Origin: JAIBJP01 sp036506175
GTDB taxonomy: Bacteria > Actinomycetota > Thermoleophilia > Gaiellales > Gaiellaceae
Reading direction: 5' to 3'
DNA length: 27,218 bases
NCBI GenBank assembly: GCA_036506175.1
Contig: DASXSE010000051.1
Coordinates: 1-27,218 of the forward strand
Shown here: piece after piece, positions 16,166-22,931 of the stretch
Position numbering within the stretch: position 1 is the first letter of the stretch
Layout: each line of letters begins with the position of its first letter
Translations under genes and position numbers: made by a program
Notes under the pieces: model-generated
Databases searched by the model: none
Seen by the model: only the letters and a program-made list of their open reading frames with translations
Told to the model about the DNA's origin: nothing

Positions 16166-17338
16166 TTATTTCCCCACGCGGCAGCCGGGCCCGAACGGCC
16201 CTGAGCCGGGCGGAGGCGGCTGCGGAGCAGTCTTGCCGGTCACCATCGCGATCACTGAGACGTTCTCCTCGCTCCCGATCACGAAGTTCTGACCGCCGAT
16301 GTCGGCGATCGTCCCGCCCAGGCGGCAGCGGAGAACACCGTCCGAAGGCGTCCTCTTCTTCACCCAGCCGAGCTGCAAGATCTGGAAGGCGGACAGGTCG
16401 GTCGCCAGCGGCCGCACGAGGTCGTCCCCGATGAACGGCGCCTTGATGAACGTCGAGAAGCTCACCGCTTTGTCCGCGATCGCCTGGATGACGGCCTGCT
16501 GCCGTTCACCGCGCGTGAAGTCGCTCTCGTTCGGATTCAGAACGTTCTCGCGGATCCGCGAGTAAATCAGCGCGCGCTTTCCGTTCATCTCCTGCGGCCC
16601 TTTGCGGAAGCGCCAGCCGGTCCAGCGATCGCAGGCGGCCTGCGTCTTGTAAGGGCATTCGAACTTGTTCGAGCGAAGCGGGCGCGGGACGTTGATCGTG
16701 ATCCCACCGAGGGCGTCGACGACGTCGTCGAAGGTGGCGAAGTCCACGACGACGACGTGGTTTACCGGCAAACGCGTGAGGTGCTCGACCGCCTTGATGG
16801 CGAGGGTCGGCCCGCCGAATGCATAGGCGGCATTGATCTTTTGCGCGCCGTGGAGGGGGATGTCGACGCGCAGATCGCGCGGGATGAACAGCATCGCGAT
16901 CTTGTGGTGGTCGGGATCCGTGTGAATCAGGGCGATCGTGTCGGAGCGGCCCTGCGTGCCGCGCCGGCTCTTGCTCCCCACGTCGGCCCCGAGAACGAGG
17001 ATGTTGCTCGAGTTGAAGAGGAGCATCCCGTGCTGAGGCGTCAGCGCCCGCTCGGCTCTGGGATCGAGCCGCTTGTTCGCGTCCTTGATCCCGCTCCGGA
17101 AGGCGAGGTACCCGAGCAGGGCCCAGAGAAGCGTGATGACAATCAGCCCGACGAGCGCCCAGAGTGCGCGCCGGCGCCACCGGTGCGGCTGGCGCGGGCG
17201 CGGCGCTCGGGGTCCCTTGTACCCGTGCGCGTCCCGGCCGTCGGCGGCGCCGCGCTCATCCTTGAGCGGTTCGTGGCGGATCGGGCCCTTGGCGCGGCCC
17301 CCCTTGTACACACGGTATGGCTTGTCCTTGCGGGCCAC
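16166..17338 (-). CDS. LytR-CpsA-Psr (LCP) family cell-wall glycopolymer ligase
   Basis: LCP enzymes transfer undecaprenyl-linked glycopolymers (teichoic acid, arabinogalactan, capsule) onto peptidoglycan on the outer face of the membrane. The 390-aa protein has a 57-residue basic cytoplasmic N-terminus, one transmembrane helix (about 58-80) and an external LCP domain (about 110-320). The domain shows NILVLGAD, GRSDTIALIHTD, IPRDLRVDIP, KINAAYAFGG, DALGGITINVP and MNGKRALIYSRIRE. Basic residues in RSD, PRD and SRIR that hold the pyrophosphate are all present. A Pro/Gly-rich tail ends the protein. An insert with two cysteines (FECPYKTQAACDRW) may form a disulfide. The start is GTG; the glucokinase start is 28 nt away on the other strand. 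Confidence 0.95.
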   Translation of the reverse strand: MARKDKPYRVYKGGRAKGPIRHEPLKDERGAADGRDAHGYKGPRAPRPRQPHRWRRRALWALVGLIVITLLWALLGYLAFRSGIKDANKRLDPRAERALTPQHGMLLFNSSNILVLGADVGSKSRRGTQGRSDTIALIHTDPDHHKIAMLFIPRDLRVDIPLHGAQKINAAYAFGGPTLAIKAVEHLTRLPVNHVVVVDFATFDDVVDALGGITINVPRPLRSNKFECPYKTQAACDRWTGWRFRKGPQEMNGKRALIYSRIRENVLNPNESDFTRGERQQAVIQAIADKAVSFSTFIKAPFIGDDLVRPLATDLSAFQILQLGWVKKRTPSDGVLRCRLGGTIADIGGQNFVIGSEENVSVIAMVTGKTAPQPPPPGSGPFGPGCRVGK

Positions 17339-17366
17339 CGGGACGGGTTATCGTAGCCACACGACG

Positions 17367-18323
17367 ATGGCCGGCCCGCTTGTCATCGCTGTCGACCTCG
17401 GCGGAACGAAGCTCCTCGCCGGCCACGTCGACACGGAAGGCGTGGTGGTGAAGCGGACTGTCCGTCCCACCGCCGTCGAAAGCCAGGAGAAGCTGCTCGC
17501 CGAGCTCGACGGCGCGATCGAGGAGCTGCTGGAGGACGGTGTCGCGGCGATCGGCCTCGGCATCCCCTCGACGATCGACCAGCCCCATGGGCTGGCGGTC
17601 ACCTCGGTCAACATCCCGCTCGCAGGGCTCAACATCCGAGAGCACCTCTCGACGAGATTCGGGCTTCCCGCAGCGATCGAAAACGACGCGAACGCGGCCG
17701 CGCTCGCGGAGCACCGCCTCGGCGCGGGCCGCGGAACCCGGCACATGATCATGCTCACCCTCGGGACCGGAATCGGCGGCGGCCTGATTCTGGATGGTCG
17801 GCTGTACCGCGGCTCGATCGGCGCCGCGGCCGAGCTGGGTCACATCACGCTGGACTACGACGGCCCCCCGTGCCAGGGCCATTGCCCGGGCTTCGGCCAC
17901 CTCGAGACGCTTGCCTCCGGGACGGCGGCGGACAAACTGGCACGCGAGACCGCTGCGGCCAATCCCGATGGGGATCTCGGACGCGCTGCGGCGGCGGGCC
18001 AGGTCGTGGACGCGAGGCTCGCCGTGGAGTTGGCCGCTGCCGGGCCCGGTGACGCCCGGGACGTGCTCGACCGAATCGGGTTCTACCTCGGCGTCGGGAT
18101 CTCGACCCTCGTCAACGTCTTCAATCCGGAGCTCGTCGTGCTCGGCGGTGGCTTCTCGCGCGCGGGCGACCTCCTCTTCGAGCCGGCGCGTCGTGTCGTC
18201 GCCGAGCGGACGCTCTCCCCTGCGAAGGACGTCGTTCGGATCGTGCCCGCGCTGCTCGGGGTCGAGGCGGGGCTGATCGGAGCCGGATTGGTCGGCTTCG
18301 AGACGCTCGAGCGCGCCGGCTGA
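17367..18323 (+). CDS. glk: ROK-family glucokinase
   Basis: Cytoplasmic kinase that phosphorylates glucose (or a related hexose) with ATP. The 318-aa protein has phosphate-1 motif AVDLGGTKLLAG (8-19), the sugar-binding/catalytic ENDANA (105-110, catalytic Asp 107), phosphate-2 motif LTLGTGIGGGLILDG (130-144), and the E/H motif AELGHI (155-160). The zinc loop CQGHCPGFGHLE (169-180) departs from the usual CxCGxxGCxE: two cysteines remain and the last Cys position is His 178. The frame stays open upstream across the LCP gene, but ATG 17367 gives the expected N-terminus. A glucokinase is more likely than a ROK repressor because there is no N-terminal helix-turn-helix. N-acylglucosamine kinase is an alternative. 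Confidence 0.9.
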   Translation: MAGPLVIAVDLGGTKLLAGHVDTEGVVVKRTVRPTAVESQEKLLAELDGAIEELLEDGVAAIGLGIPSTIDQPHGLAVTSVNIPLAGLNIREHLSTRFGLPAAIENDANAAALAEHRLGAGRGTRHMIMLTLGTGIGGGLILDGRLYRGSIGAAAELGHITLDYDGPPCQGHCPGFGHLETLASGTAADKLARETAAANPDGDLGRAAAAGQVVDARLAVELAAAGPGDARDVLDRIGFYLGVGISTLVNVFNPELVVLGGGFSRAGDLLFEPARRVVAERTLSPAKDVVRIVPALLGVEAGLIGAGLVGFETLERAG

Positions 18324-18328
18324 GGTTA

Positions 18329-18495
18329 AGTGCCCAGCCCGACGCCATCCTCCGGACGCCTGACGGCTGCAAAGCTTCGCCAGGCGTCGTCCTCGATCGC
18401 CCCCGTACTTACAACCAGTACGAGGGCTCCCTGCGTCCTGGCCTGGCTTGCGTTTCGCCCGTCCGGCGCACGCCAACGACTCCGGGCTGGGCACT
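18329..18495 (+). ncRNA. Candidate structured RNA or leader between glk and rsmI
   Basis: A 167-nt non-coding stretch whose two ends are perfectly complementary over 13 bp: AGTGCCCAGCCCG (18329-18341) and CGGGCTGGGCACT (18483-18495). Inside it a stable hairpin occupies 18399-18427 (GCCC, one mismatch, CGTACT, 7-nt loop, AGTACG, GGGC). The remaining sequence can fold in two exclusive ways. One is a local hairpin GACGCCTG/CAGGCGTC (18355-18362/18381-18388). The other is a rod with CCGGACG/CGTCCGG (18352-18358/18460-18466) and GCCAGGC/GCCTGGC (18379-18385/18441-18447) around an open bubble. The closing stem ends 1 nt before the rsmI ATG, which has no Shine-Dalgarno sequence. No family match is recognised; strand is assumed from the flanking genes. 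Confidence 0.5.
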
Positions 18496-18496
18496 G

Positions 18497-19306
18497 ATGC
18501 CACTCGTCGTCTGCCCGACTCCGATCGGGAACCTCGAGGACGTGACGCTTCGCGTTTTGCGAGAGCTCGGCGAGGCCGCCGTCGTACTGTGTGAAGACAC
18601 GCGCAGAACGCGAACACTTCTGCAGCGGCACGGCGTCAAGGCGACGCTTCTCAGCTATCACCGGCTCAATGAGGCCAAGCGAATTGCAGAGATCTTGCCG
18701 CGCCTCGAGGCTGGGGAGCGGATCGCGCTCGCCAGCGACGCAGGATTGCCCGCGCTCAACGATCCCGGTGCCCGCTTGATCTCGGCCGCGCTCGAGCGAG
18801 GCGTGGAGGTCTCGGTTCTCCCGGGGCCCTCCGCGATCGAGACAGCGCTCGTGGCGAGCGGGCTCGTGGGCGACCGGTATTCGTTCGTCGGCTACGTCCC
18901 ACGAGAGCCCGAGGCGCGCCGGCGGCTGTGGGCGGAGACGGAGGGCTGGGGCTGGCCGGTCGTCGCGTTCGAGTCACCGCGTCGTCTGCCTGCGAGCCTC
19001 GCGTCGCTCGCGGCCGCTGGTCCCGACCGTCCTGTGGCTGTCTGCCGCGAGCTCACGAAGCGCTTCGAGGAGGTCGTTCGCGGGCCGGCGCGTGAGGTCG
19101 CGGTCCGTTTTCGCGATGCGCCGAAAGGCGAGATCACGCTCGTGGTGGGCGCGGGAGTGCGGCAGGGAGAAGACGACGCCGTTGACGAGGCCGTCGCCGC
19201 CGTGGCCGAGCTCGCCGACGCGGGTGTTCCCCGCCGGCGGGCTGCCGAGATCGTCGCGCGCCTGACCGGCGTGGCCCGAAACCGCCTATATCGCGAGTCA
19301 CTGTAG
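18497..19306 (+). CDS. rsmI: 16S rRNA (cytidine1402-2'-O)-methyltransferase RsmI
   Basis: Methylates the ribose of C1402 in the 30S decoding centre using S-adenosylmethionine. The 269-aa protein is a tetrapyrrole-methylase-fold enzyme: VCPTPIGNLEDVTLRVLREL (5-24), LCEDTRRTRTLLQRHG, LASDAGLPALNDPGARL, VLPGPSAIETALVASGL, FESPRRLPASL, and the KRFEEVVRG segment. The C-terminal helix-turn-helix-like part (AGVPRRRAAEIVARLTGVARNRLYRESL) is usual. ATG 18497 gives the expected N-terminus, but no ribosome binding site precedes it; the bases before it belong to the candidate RNA closing stem. Gene order next to abrB and metG mirrors yabC in Bacillus. Confidence 0.96.
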   Translation: MPLVVCPTPIGNLEDVTLRVLRELGEAAVVLCEDTRRTRTLLQRHGVKATLLSYHRLNEAKRIAEILPRLEAGERIALASDAGLPALNDPGARLISAALERGVEVSVLPGPSAIETALVASGLVGDRYSFVGYVPREPEARRRLWAETEGWGWPVVAFESPRRLPASLASLAAAGPDRPVAVCRELTKRFEEVVRGPAREVAVRFRDAPKGEITLVVGAGVRQGEDDAVDEAVAAVAELADAGVPRRRAAEIVARLTGVARNRLYRESL

Positions 19307-19312
19307 CCGGAT

Positions 19313-19342
19313 TTGACAACAGACGCCACACTCTGCTAGGCT
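19313..19342 (+). promoter_or_regulatory. Sigma-70-type promoter of the M23-like gene
   Basis: A perfect -35 hexamer TTGACA (19313-19318) and a -10 hexamer TAGGCT (19337-19342, fits the actinobacterial TAnnnT) are separated by 18 nt. Transcription would start near 19349, giving a leader of about 33 nt with a strong AGGAGG (19368-19373) 8 nt before the ATG at 19382. This is the best housekeeping-type promoter in the window, and it breaks the rsmI and M23 genes into separate transcription units. Confidence 0.75.
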
Positions 19343-19381
19343 GGTCGGGTTTCCAAAATAGACAACGAGGAGGAGCAGGCG

Positions 19382-20602
19382 ATGAGACGCCTTGTCATCC
19401 TGCTTCCGGTCCTCCTCGCGTTCCAGGTCGGCGTGCAGCCCGCGCTCGCCTGGACCTGGCCTGTGGACGGGCCGGTGCTACGACAATTCACGTTCGGCGG
19501 GGATCCCTATGCGGGCGGGCAGCACCGCGGGATCGACATCGGCGCGCCGAGCGGTACAGCCGTGCGGGCGCCCGCGAGTGGACGCGTGAGCTTTGCCGGA
19601 ACGGTGCCGGGCGGCGGGCGCACCCTCACCATCGAGACCGCCGACGGTTTCTCGGTCACCCTTGTCCACCTCGGGACGATCGGCGCAGCGCGTGGAGCCG
19701 GCGTGGGAGAGGGTGACGCAGTCGGGACCGTCGGCCCGAGCGGCGAGGTCGACCTTGCCGAGCCCTACGTCTATCTCGGGATCCGCGTGACCGCCGATCC
19801 GAACGGCTACGTCGATCCGCTGCGCTACCTGCCGGCGCCCGCCACCTCGACTCCCGTGCTCGAGCCGCAGCCTGCTGCGGATCCCGCGCCCACGGCTGCC
19901 GCCGACGAACCTGGGGCCTCGGCGCAGGCTCCGCAAGCGCATCCGTCGTCCGGCTCGCATGTGCCCAAGGGCGCGGCGACCTCGCCCGCACGCCCGCAGC
20001 ACTCGCGCGGCCGACTCCATGCGCCGGTCGACCGGCCTGCGATCGCAGTCACGGACGGTCGTCGCGCGGTCAACGGTCGCGTACTCGCGGGCGAGCTCGC
20101 CGGACCACGGGCGCGGCGATCCGTGAGCTCGATCAAGCCCATCGCCCAGACCATCCACGTGCCCGTACCCCGAGTACGCGCGAATGCCAAAGTGGGCCTT
20201 TCGCCCTGGCCTCTTGTCGCCGCCGCGCTCGCCGCCTGCGGGGCGGTGGCAGTCCTACGCCTGCGCCGCCAGCTCGGTGATACAGGAGCGGCACACGGAG
20301 CGACCCCGGTGCTCCTCGAGGGAGTTTTCCCGGCCGCAGAAGACGCAGGTCCCCTGCGGCTTGGAGAGAAGGATCGTCTCGTCCTTGACGGAGATCTCGA
20401 GCGGATCCTTCTCGCTCAGCCCGAACCGCTTCCGGATCTCGATCGGAATCACGATTCGGCCCAGCTCGTCGATGTGGCGAATGATTCCCGTCCTCGTCAC
20501 TCCCCGCGTGGCTCGGGCCGCCGTCTTGATCGCCTGCTGCGTTCCCATCGCCTTCGCGCGTGTCCTTCCATCCGGAGTATCGGGTTGAGCGTCCCCTCGT
20601 AA
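19382..20602 (+). CDS. Secreted M23/LytM-like protein with degenerate active site; tail antisense to abrB
   Basis: Signal peptide (about 1-23, ending ALAW), then a LytM/M23 fold (about 25-152). The first zinc ligands H48 and D52 (QHRGIDIG) and H96 (LVHLG) are present, but the HxH motif is YVY (129-131, in EPYVYLGIRV), so zinc binding and peptidoglycan hydrolysis are doubtful. Such proteins often act as hydrolase activators or wall binders. A Pro/Ala-rich linker (about 153-275) leads to one transmembrane helix (276-292) and RLRRQ, the natural look of a C-terminal anchor. From residue 292 on, the 114-residue remainder lies entirely antisense to the abrB gene and looks non-protein-like. A one-base shift would end the protein at a TGA at 20278. 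The strong promoter and AGGAGG support the start. Confidence 0.8.
   Translation: MRRLVILLPVLLAFQVGVQPALAWTWPVDGPVLRQFTFGGDPYAGGQHRGIDIGAPSGTAVRAPASGRVSFAGTVPGGGRTLTIETADGFSVTLVHLGTIGAARGAGVGEGDAVGTVGPSGEVDLAEPYVYLGIRVTADPNGYVDPLRYLPAPATSTPVLEPQPAADPAPTAAADEPGASAQAPQAHPSSGSHVPKGAATSPARPQHSRGRLHAPVDRPAIAVTDGRRAVNGRVLAGELAGPRARRSVSSIKPIAQTIHVPVPRVRANAKVGLSPWPLVAAALAACGAVAVLRLRRQLGDTGAAHGATPVLLEGVFPAAEDAGPLRLGEKDRLVLDGDLERILLAQPEPLPDLDRNHDSAQLVDVANDSRPRHSPRGSGRRLDRLLRSHRLRACPSIRSIGLSVPS
20255..20548 (-). CDS. abrB: AbrB-family transition-state-type regulator with zinc ribbon
   Basis: A 97-aa DNA-binding protein. After a short basic N-terminus comes the AbrB/SpoVT swapped-hairpin domain (TGIIRHIDELGRIVIPIEIRKRFGLSEKDPLEISV, here split as residues about 21-55), then a C-terminal zinc ribbon: CVFC and CRSC pairs in TCVFCGRENSLEEHRG and SVCRSCITEL. 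This combination is that of Bacillus/Clostridium AbrB-type global regulators; in B. subtilis AbrB represses post-exponential genes. ATG 20548 is chosen (GAAGG just upstream); longer frames to 20626 are possible but unlike the family. It lies opposite to its neighbours, exactly as abrB does between yabC and metS in Bacillus, and overlaps the M23 frame over its whole length. Confidence 0.92.
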   Translation of the reverse strand: MGTQQAIKTAARATRGVTRTGIIRHIDELGRIVIPIEIRKRFGLSEKDPLEISVKDETILLSKPQGTCVFCGRENSLEEHRGRSVCRSCITELAAQA

Positions 20603-20657
20603 TGGGCTTTCTAACCCTGACACCAAGCCGGGGACCGGGACCGAGGAGACCCGTCCC

Positions 20658-20663
20658 TATGAT
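20658..20663 (+). promoter_or_regulatory. Probable -10 element for leaderless metG transcript
   Basis: TATGAT matches the -10 consensus in five of six bases and ends 8 nt before the metG ATG at 20672, so transcription would begin within about two bases of the start codon. There is no Shine-Dalgarno sequence at useful distance (the GAGGAG at 20643-20648 is 23 nt away) and no clear -35. This is the usual signature of leaderless mRNAs in high-GC Gram-positive bacteria. Confidence 0.5.
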
Positions 20664-20671
20664 TGCCCGGG

Positions 20672-22180
20672 ATGCGGTTTTACGTCACGACGCCGATCTA
20701 CTACGTGAACGCGACGCCCCATATCGGGCACGCGTACACCACCATCGCAGCGGACATCCTCGCCCGCCACCACCGCCAACGCGGAGACGAGACCTTCTTT
20801 TTGAGCGGAACCGACGAGCATGGGACGAACATCCCGCGAGTCGCCGCGGAAGCCGGGCTCGAGGTGAAGGAGTTCGTCGACCGCAATGCCGCCGCGTTCG
20901 AGGAGATGACGAGGCGGGTGAACGCGTCGAACGACTTCTTCATTCGCACGACCGATCCCCGCCACGAAGCGGCCGTGCAGGACTTCGTCCAGCGGATCTA
21001 CGACGGAGGCGACGTGTACGAGGGTCAGTACGCTGGCCTCTACTGCCCGCGCTGCGAGCGGTTCTACACGGAGGCCGAGCTCGTCGACGGCCGCTGCCCG
21101 CTGCACGGGACCGTCCCGGAGTACGTCGAGGAGAAGAACTGGTTCTTCCGCCTGTCCGCGTACCAGGACCGCCTGCTCGCGCTCTACGACGGGAAGCCGG
21201 AGTTCGTCCTGCCGCGGTTCCGTTACAACGAGGCTCGGAGCTTCATCGAGCAGGGCCTCGAGGACATCAGCATCAGCCGCGCGTCCGAGCGGTGGGGCGT
21301 CCCGGTGCCCTGGGATCCGGAGCAGACGGTCTACGTCTGGGTCGACGCCCTCATCAACTACTGGAGCGCGCTCGCGTTCGCGCGCGAGGGTGAGGACCTG
21401 CGGGAGGAGCTCTGGCCCGAGGTTCGCCATCTCCTGGCGAAGGACATCCTGAAGTTCCACTGTGTCATCTGGCCGGCGCTGCTCATGGCCGCCGGGCTCG
21501 AGGTTCCGAAGCAACTCTTCGTGCACGGCTACCTGCTCTTCGATGAGCGGAAGATGTCGAAGTCGCTCGGAAACGTCATCGACCCTCTCGACCTCGTGGA
21601 CATCTACGGCGCCGATCCGGTCCGGTTCTACCTCATGCGGGCGGTGGCGTTCGGACAGGACGGCAACGTCTCCGTCGACGGCGTGCACGAGCGCTACGAG
21701 CGCGAGCTCGGCAACGACCTGGGGAACCTCCTCTCGCGCACGACGGCGATGATCGCCCGCTACCGCAACGGCCGGATTCCGAAGGGGCCCGCGGTTGAAG
21801 GCTCGGAGCTGGCCGACCTCAACAGCGAGGTCGCCGCGGCGCTCGACGTCTTCGACGTGACCGGAGCGCTCGAACGGATCTGGCAGCAGGTGCGAGCGCT
21901 GAATGCGCTCGTCGAACAGCGCAAGCCCTGGGAGCTGGCGAAGCACGAAAGCCGGGTCGCCGAGCTCGACGCGACGCTCTACGCGCTGGCGGATGGTCTC
22001 CGCGCGGTTGCCGTCGCGCTTTACGCGTATCTCCCGGAAACAGCTCCACGCATCCTCGCCGCGCTCGGCCAGCCCGAGGACCTGTCTTGGGAGAACGTCG
22101 CCGCGGGAAACACCGCTCCCGCCCAAGGGGTCGAGCCCGCGCCGCCGCTCTTTCCTCGCGTGGACGTGGCCGCCGCCTGA
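20672..22180 (+). CDS. metG: Methionyl-tRNA synthetase
   Basis: Charges tRNA-Met and initiator tRNA with methionine. The 502-aa class I synthetase has TTPIYYVNATPHIGHAY with HIGH at 17-20, a connective-peptide zinc knuckle (C125, C128, C142 with H145, so Cys3His), the editing/binding region KNWFFRLSAYQ, YVWVDALINY (221-230), and KMSKS at 294-298. The anticodon-binding helical domain follows (NALVEQRKPWELAK). There is no C-terminal tRNA-binding (EMAP-like) domain, which fits the short form. ATG 20672 is preferred; a TTG at 20663 would add three residues. tatD starts 1 nt after the stop. It diverges from abrB. Confidence 0.97.
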   Translation: MRFYVTTPIYYVNATPHIGHAYTTIAADILARHHRQRGDETFFLSGTDEHGTNIPRVAAEAGLEVKEFVDRNAAAFEEMTRRVNASNDFFIRTTDPRHEAAVQDFVQRIYDGGDVYEGQYAGLYCPRCERFYTEAELVDGRCPLHGTVPEYVEEKNWFFRLSAYQDRLLALYDGKPEFVLPRFRYNEARSFIEQGLEDISISRASERWGVPVPWDPEQTVYVWVDALINYWSALAFAREGEDLREELWPEVRHLLAKDILKFHCVIWPALLMAAGLEVPKQLFVHGYLLFDERKMSKSLGNVIDPLDLVDIYGADPVRFYLMRAVAFGQDGNVSVDGVHERYERELGNDLGNLLSRTTAMIARYRNGRIPKGPAVEGSELADLNSEVAAALDVFDVTGALERIWQQVRALNALVEQRKPWELAKHESRVAELDATLYALADGLRAVAVALYAYLPETAPRILAALGQPEDLSWENVAAGNTAPAQGVEPAPPLFPRVDVAAA

Positions 22181-22181
22181 C

Positions 22182-22931
22182 GTGATCGACACGCACGCCC
22201 ACCTCGACGCCCTGGACGGTGAGGCGCGGGAGGCGCTCGCCCGGGCGCGGGCTGCCGGCGTCGAGCGTGTGATCGCGGTGGGAACGAACCTCGAATCCGC
22301 TCGAGAGACACTCGCGATCTGCGAGGGCGAGGAAGGTGTCTTCGCGGCGCTCTCCATTCACCCGCATGAGGCAGCCTCGGCGAACGAAGCCGACCTTCAG
22401 GAGCTGCGCAAGCTGTCCTCGCACGAGAAGGTCGTTGCCGTCGGCGAGACCGGGCTGGACTACTTCCGCGACTACGCCCCGCCCGCAGCTCAGCGCGACC
22501 TGTTTCGCAGGCTCACCGGCTACGCGCGCGAGGCCGGCCTGCCGATCGTCGTCCACTCCCGCGCGGCGGACGAGGACACGGCGGCGATACTCGGCGAGAT
22601 CGACGACGTGCCGGTCGTGCTGCACTGCTTCTCCTCCCTCGGACTCCTCGGACCCGCGCTGGAGCACGGGTGGTATGTCTCGTTCGCAGGCAACGTCACC
22701 TATCCGAACGCTGAGGAGCTCCGCACGGCCGCGGCGCGTGTGCCGTCCGACCGCCTCCTAGCCGAAACGGACAGTCCGTATCTCGCGCCACAGCCCGTGC
22801 GCGGCCGGCGGAACGAACCGGCCAACGTGATGCACACGCTCACTTCGTTGGCAGAAGTCCGGGGCGAGGACCGCGACGAGCTCGAGCGCAGGATCGACGC
22901 GAACGCGACCGCCGCGTTCCAGTTGCCGTGA
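22182..22931 (+). CDS. tatD: TatD-family metal-dependent deoxyribonuclease
   Basis: TIM-barrel hydrolase of the amidohydrolase superfamily; TatD/YabD proteins act as DNases in DNA repair or turnover. The 249-aa protein keeps the expected metal ligands: HxH in DTHAHLD (5 and 7), Glu 89 in VGETGLDY, His 125 in VVHSR, His 148 in LHCF and Asp 197 in ETDSPYL. The GTG at 22182 sits 1 nt after the metG stop; the longer upstream frame lies within metG and is rejected. The stop overlaps the rsmA start in GTGA. Position between metG and rsmA is conserved in many Gram-positive genomes. Confidence 0.96.
   Translation: MIDTHAHLDALDGEAREALARARAAGVERVIAVGTNLESARETLAICEGEEGVFAALSIHPHEAASANEADLQELRKLSSHEKVVAVGETGLDYFRDYAPPAAQRDLFRRLTGYAREAGLPIVVHSRAADEDTAAILGEIDDVPVVLHCFSSLGLLGPALEHGWYVSFAGNVTYPNAEELRTAAARVPSDRLLAETDSPYLAPQPVRGRRNEPANVMHTLTSLAEVRGEDRDELERRIDANATAAFQLP

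Noticed and set aside
18329..18495. Reading the 13-bp terminal repeats as a MITE or insertion element
   Set aside because: No target-site duplication is visible at the flanks, and the interior contains further compensating helices, which fits RNA structure better; not fully excluded.
17256..18617. 453-codon - strand frame over glucokinase and the glk-rsmI gap
   Set aside because: Shadow of the ROK glucokinase; no recognisable motif, and it spans a stretch better explained by RNA-like structure.
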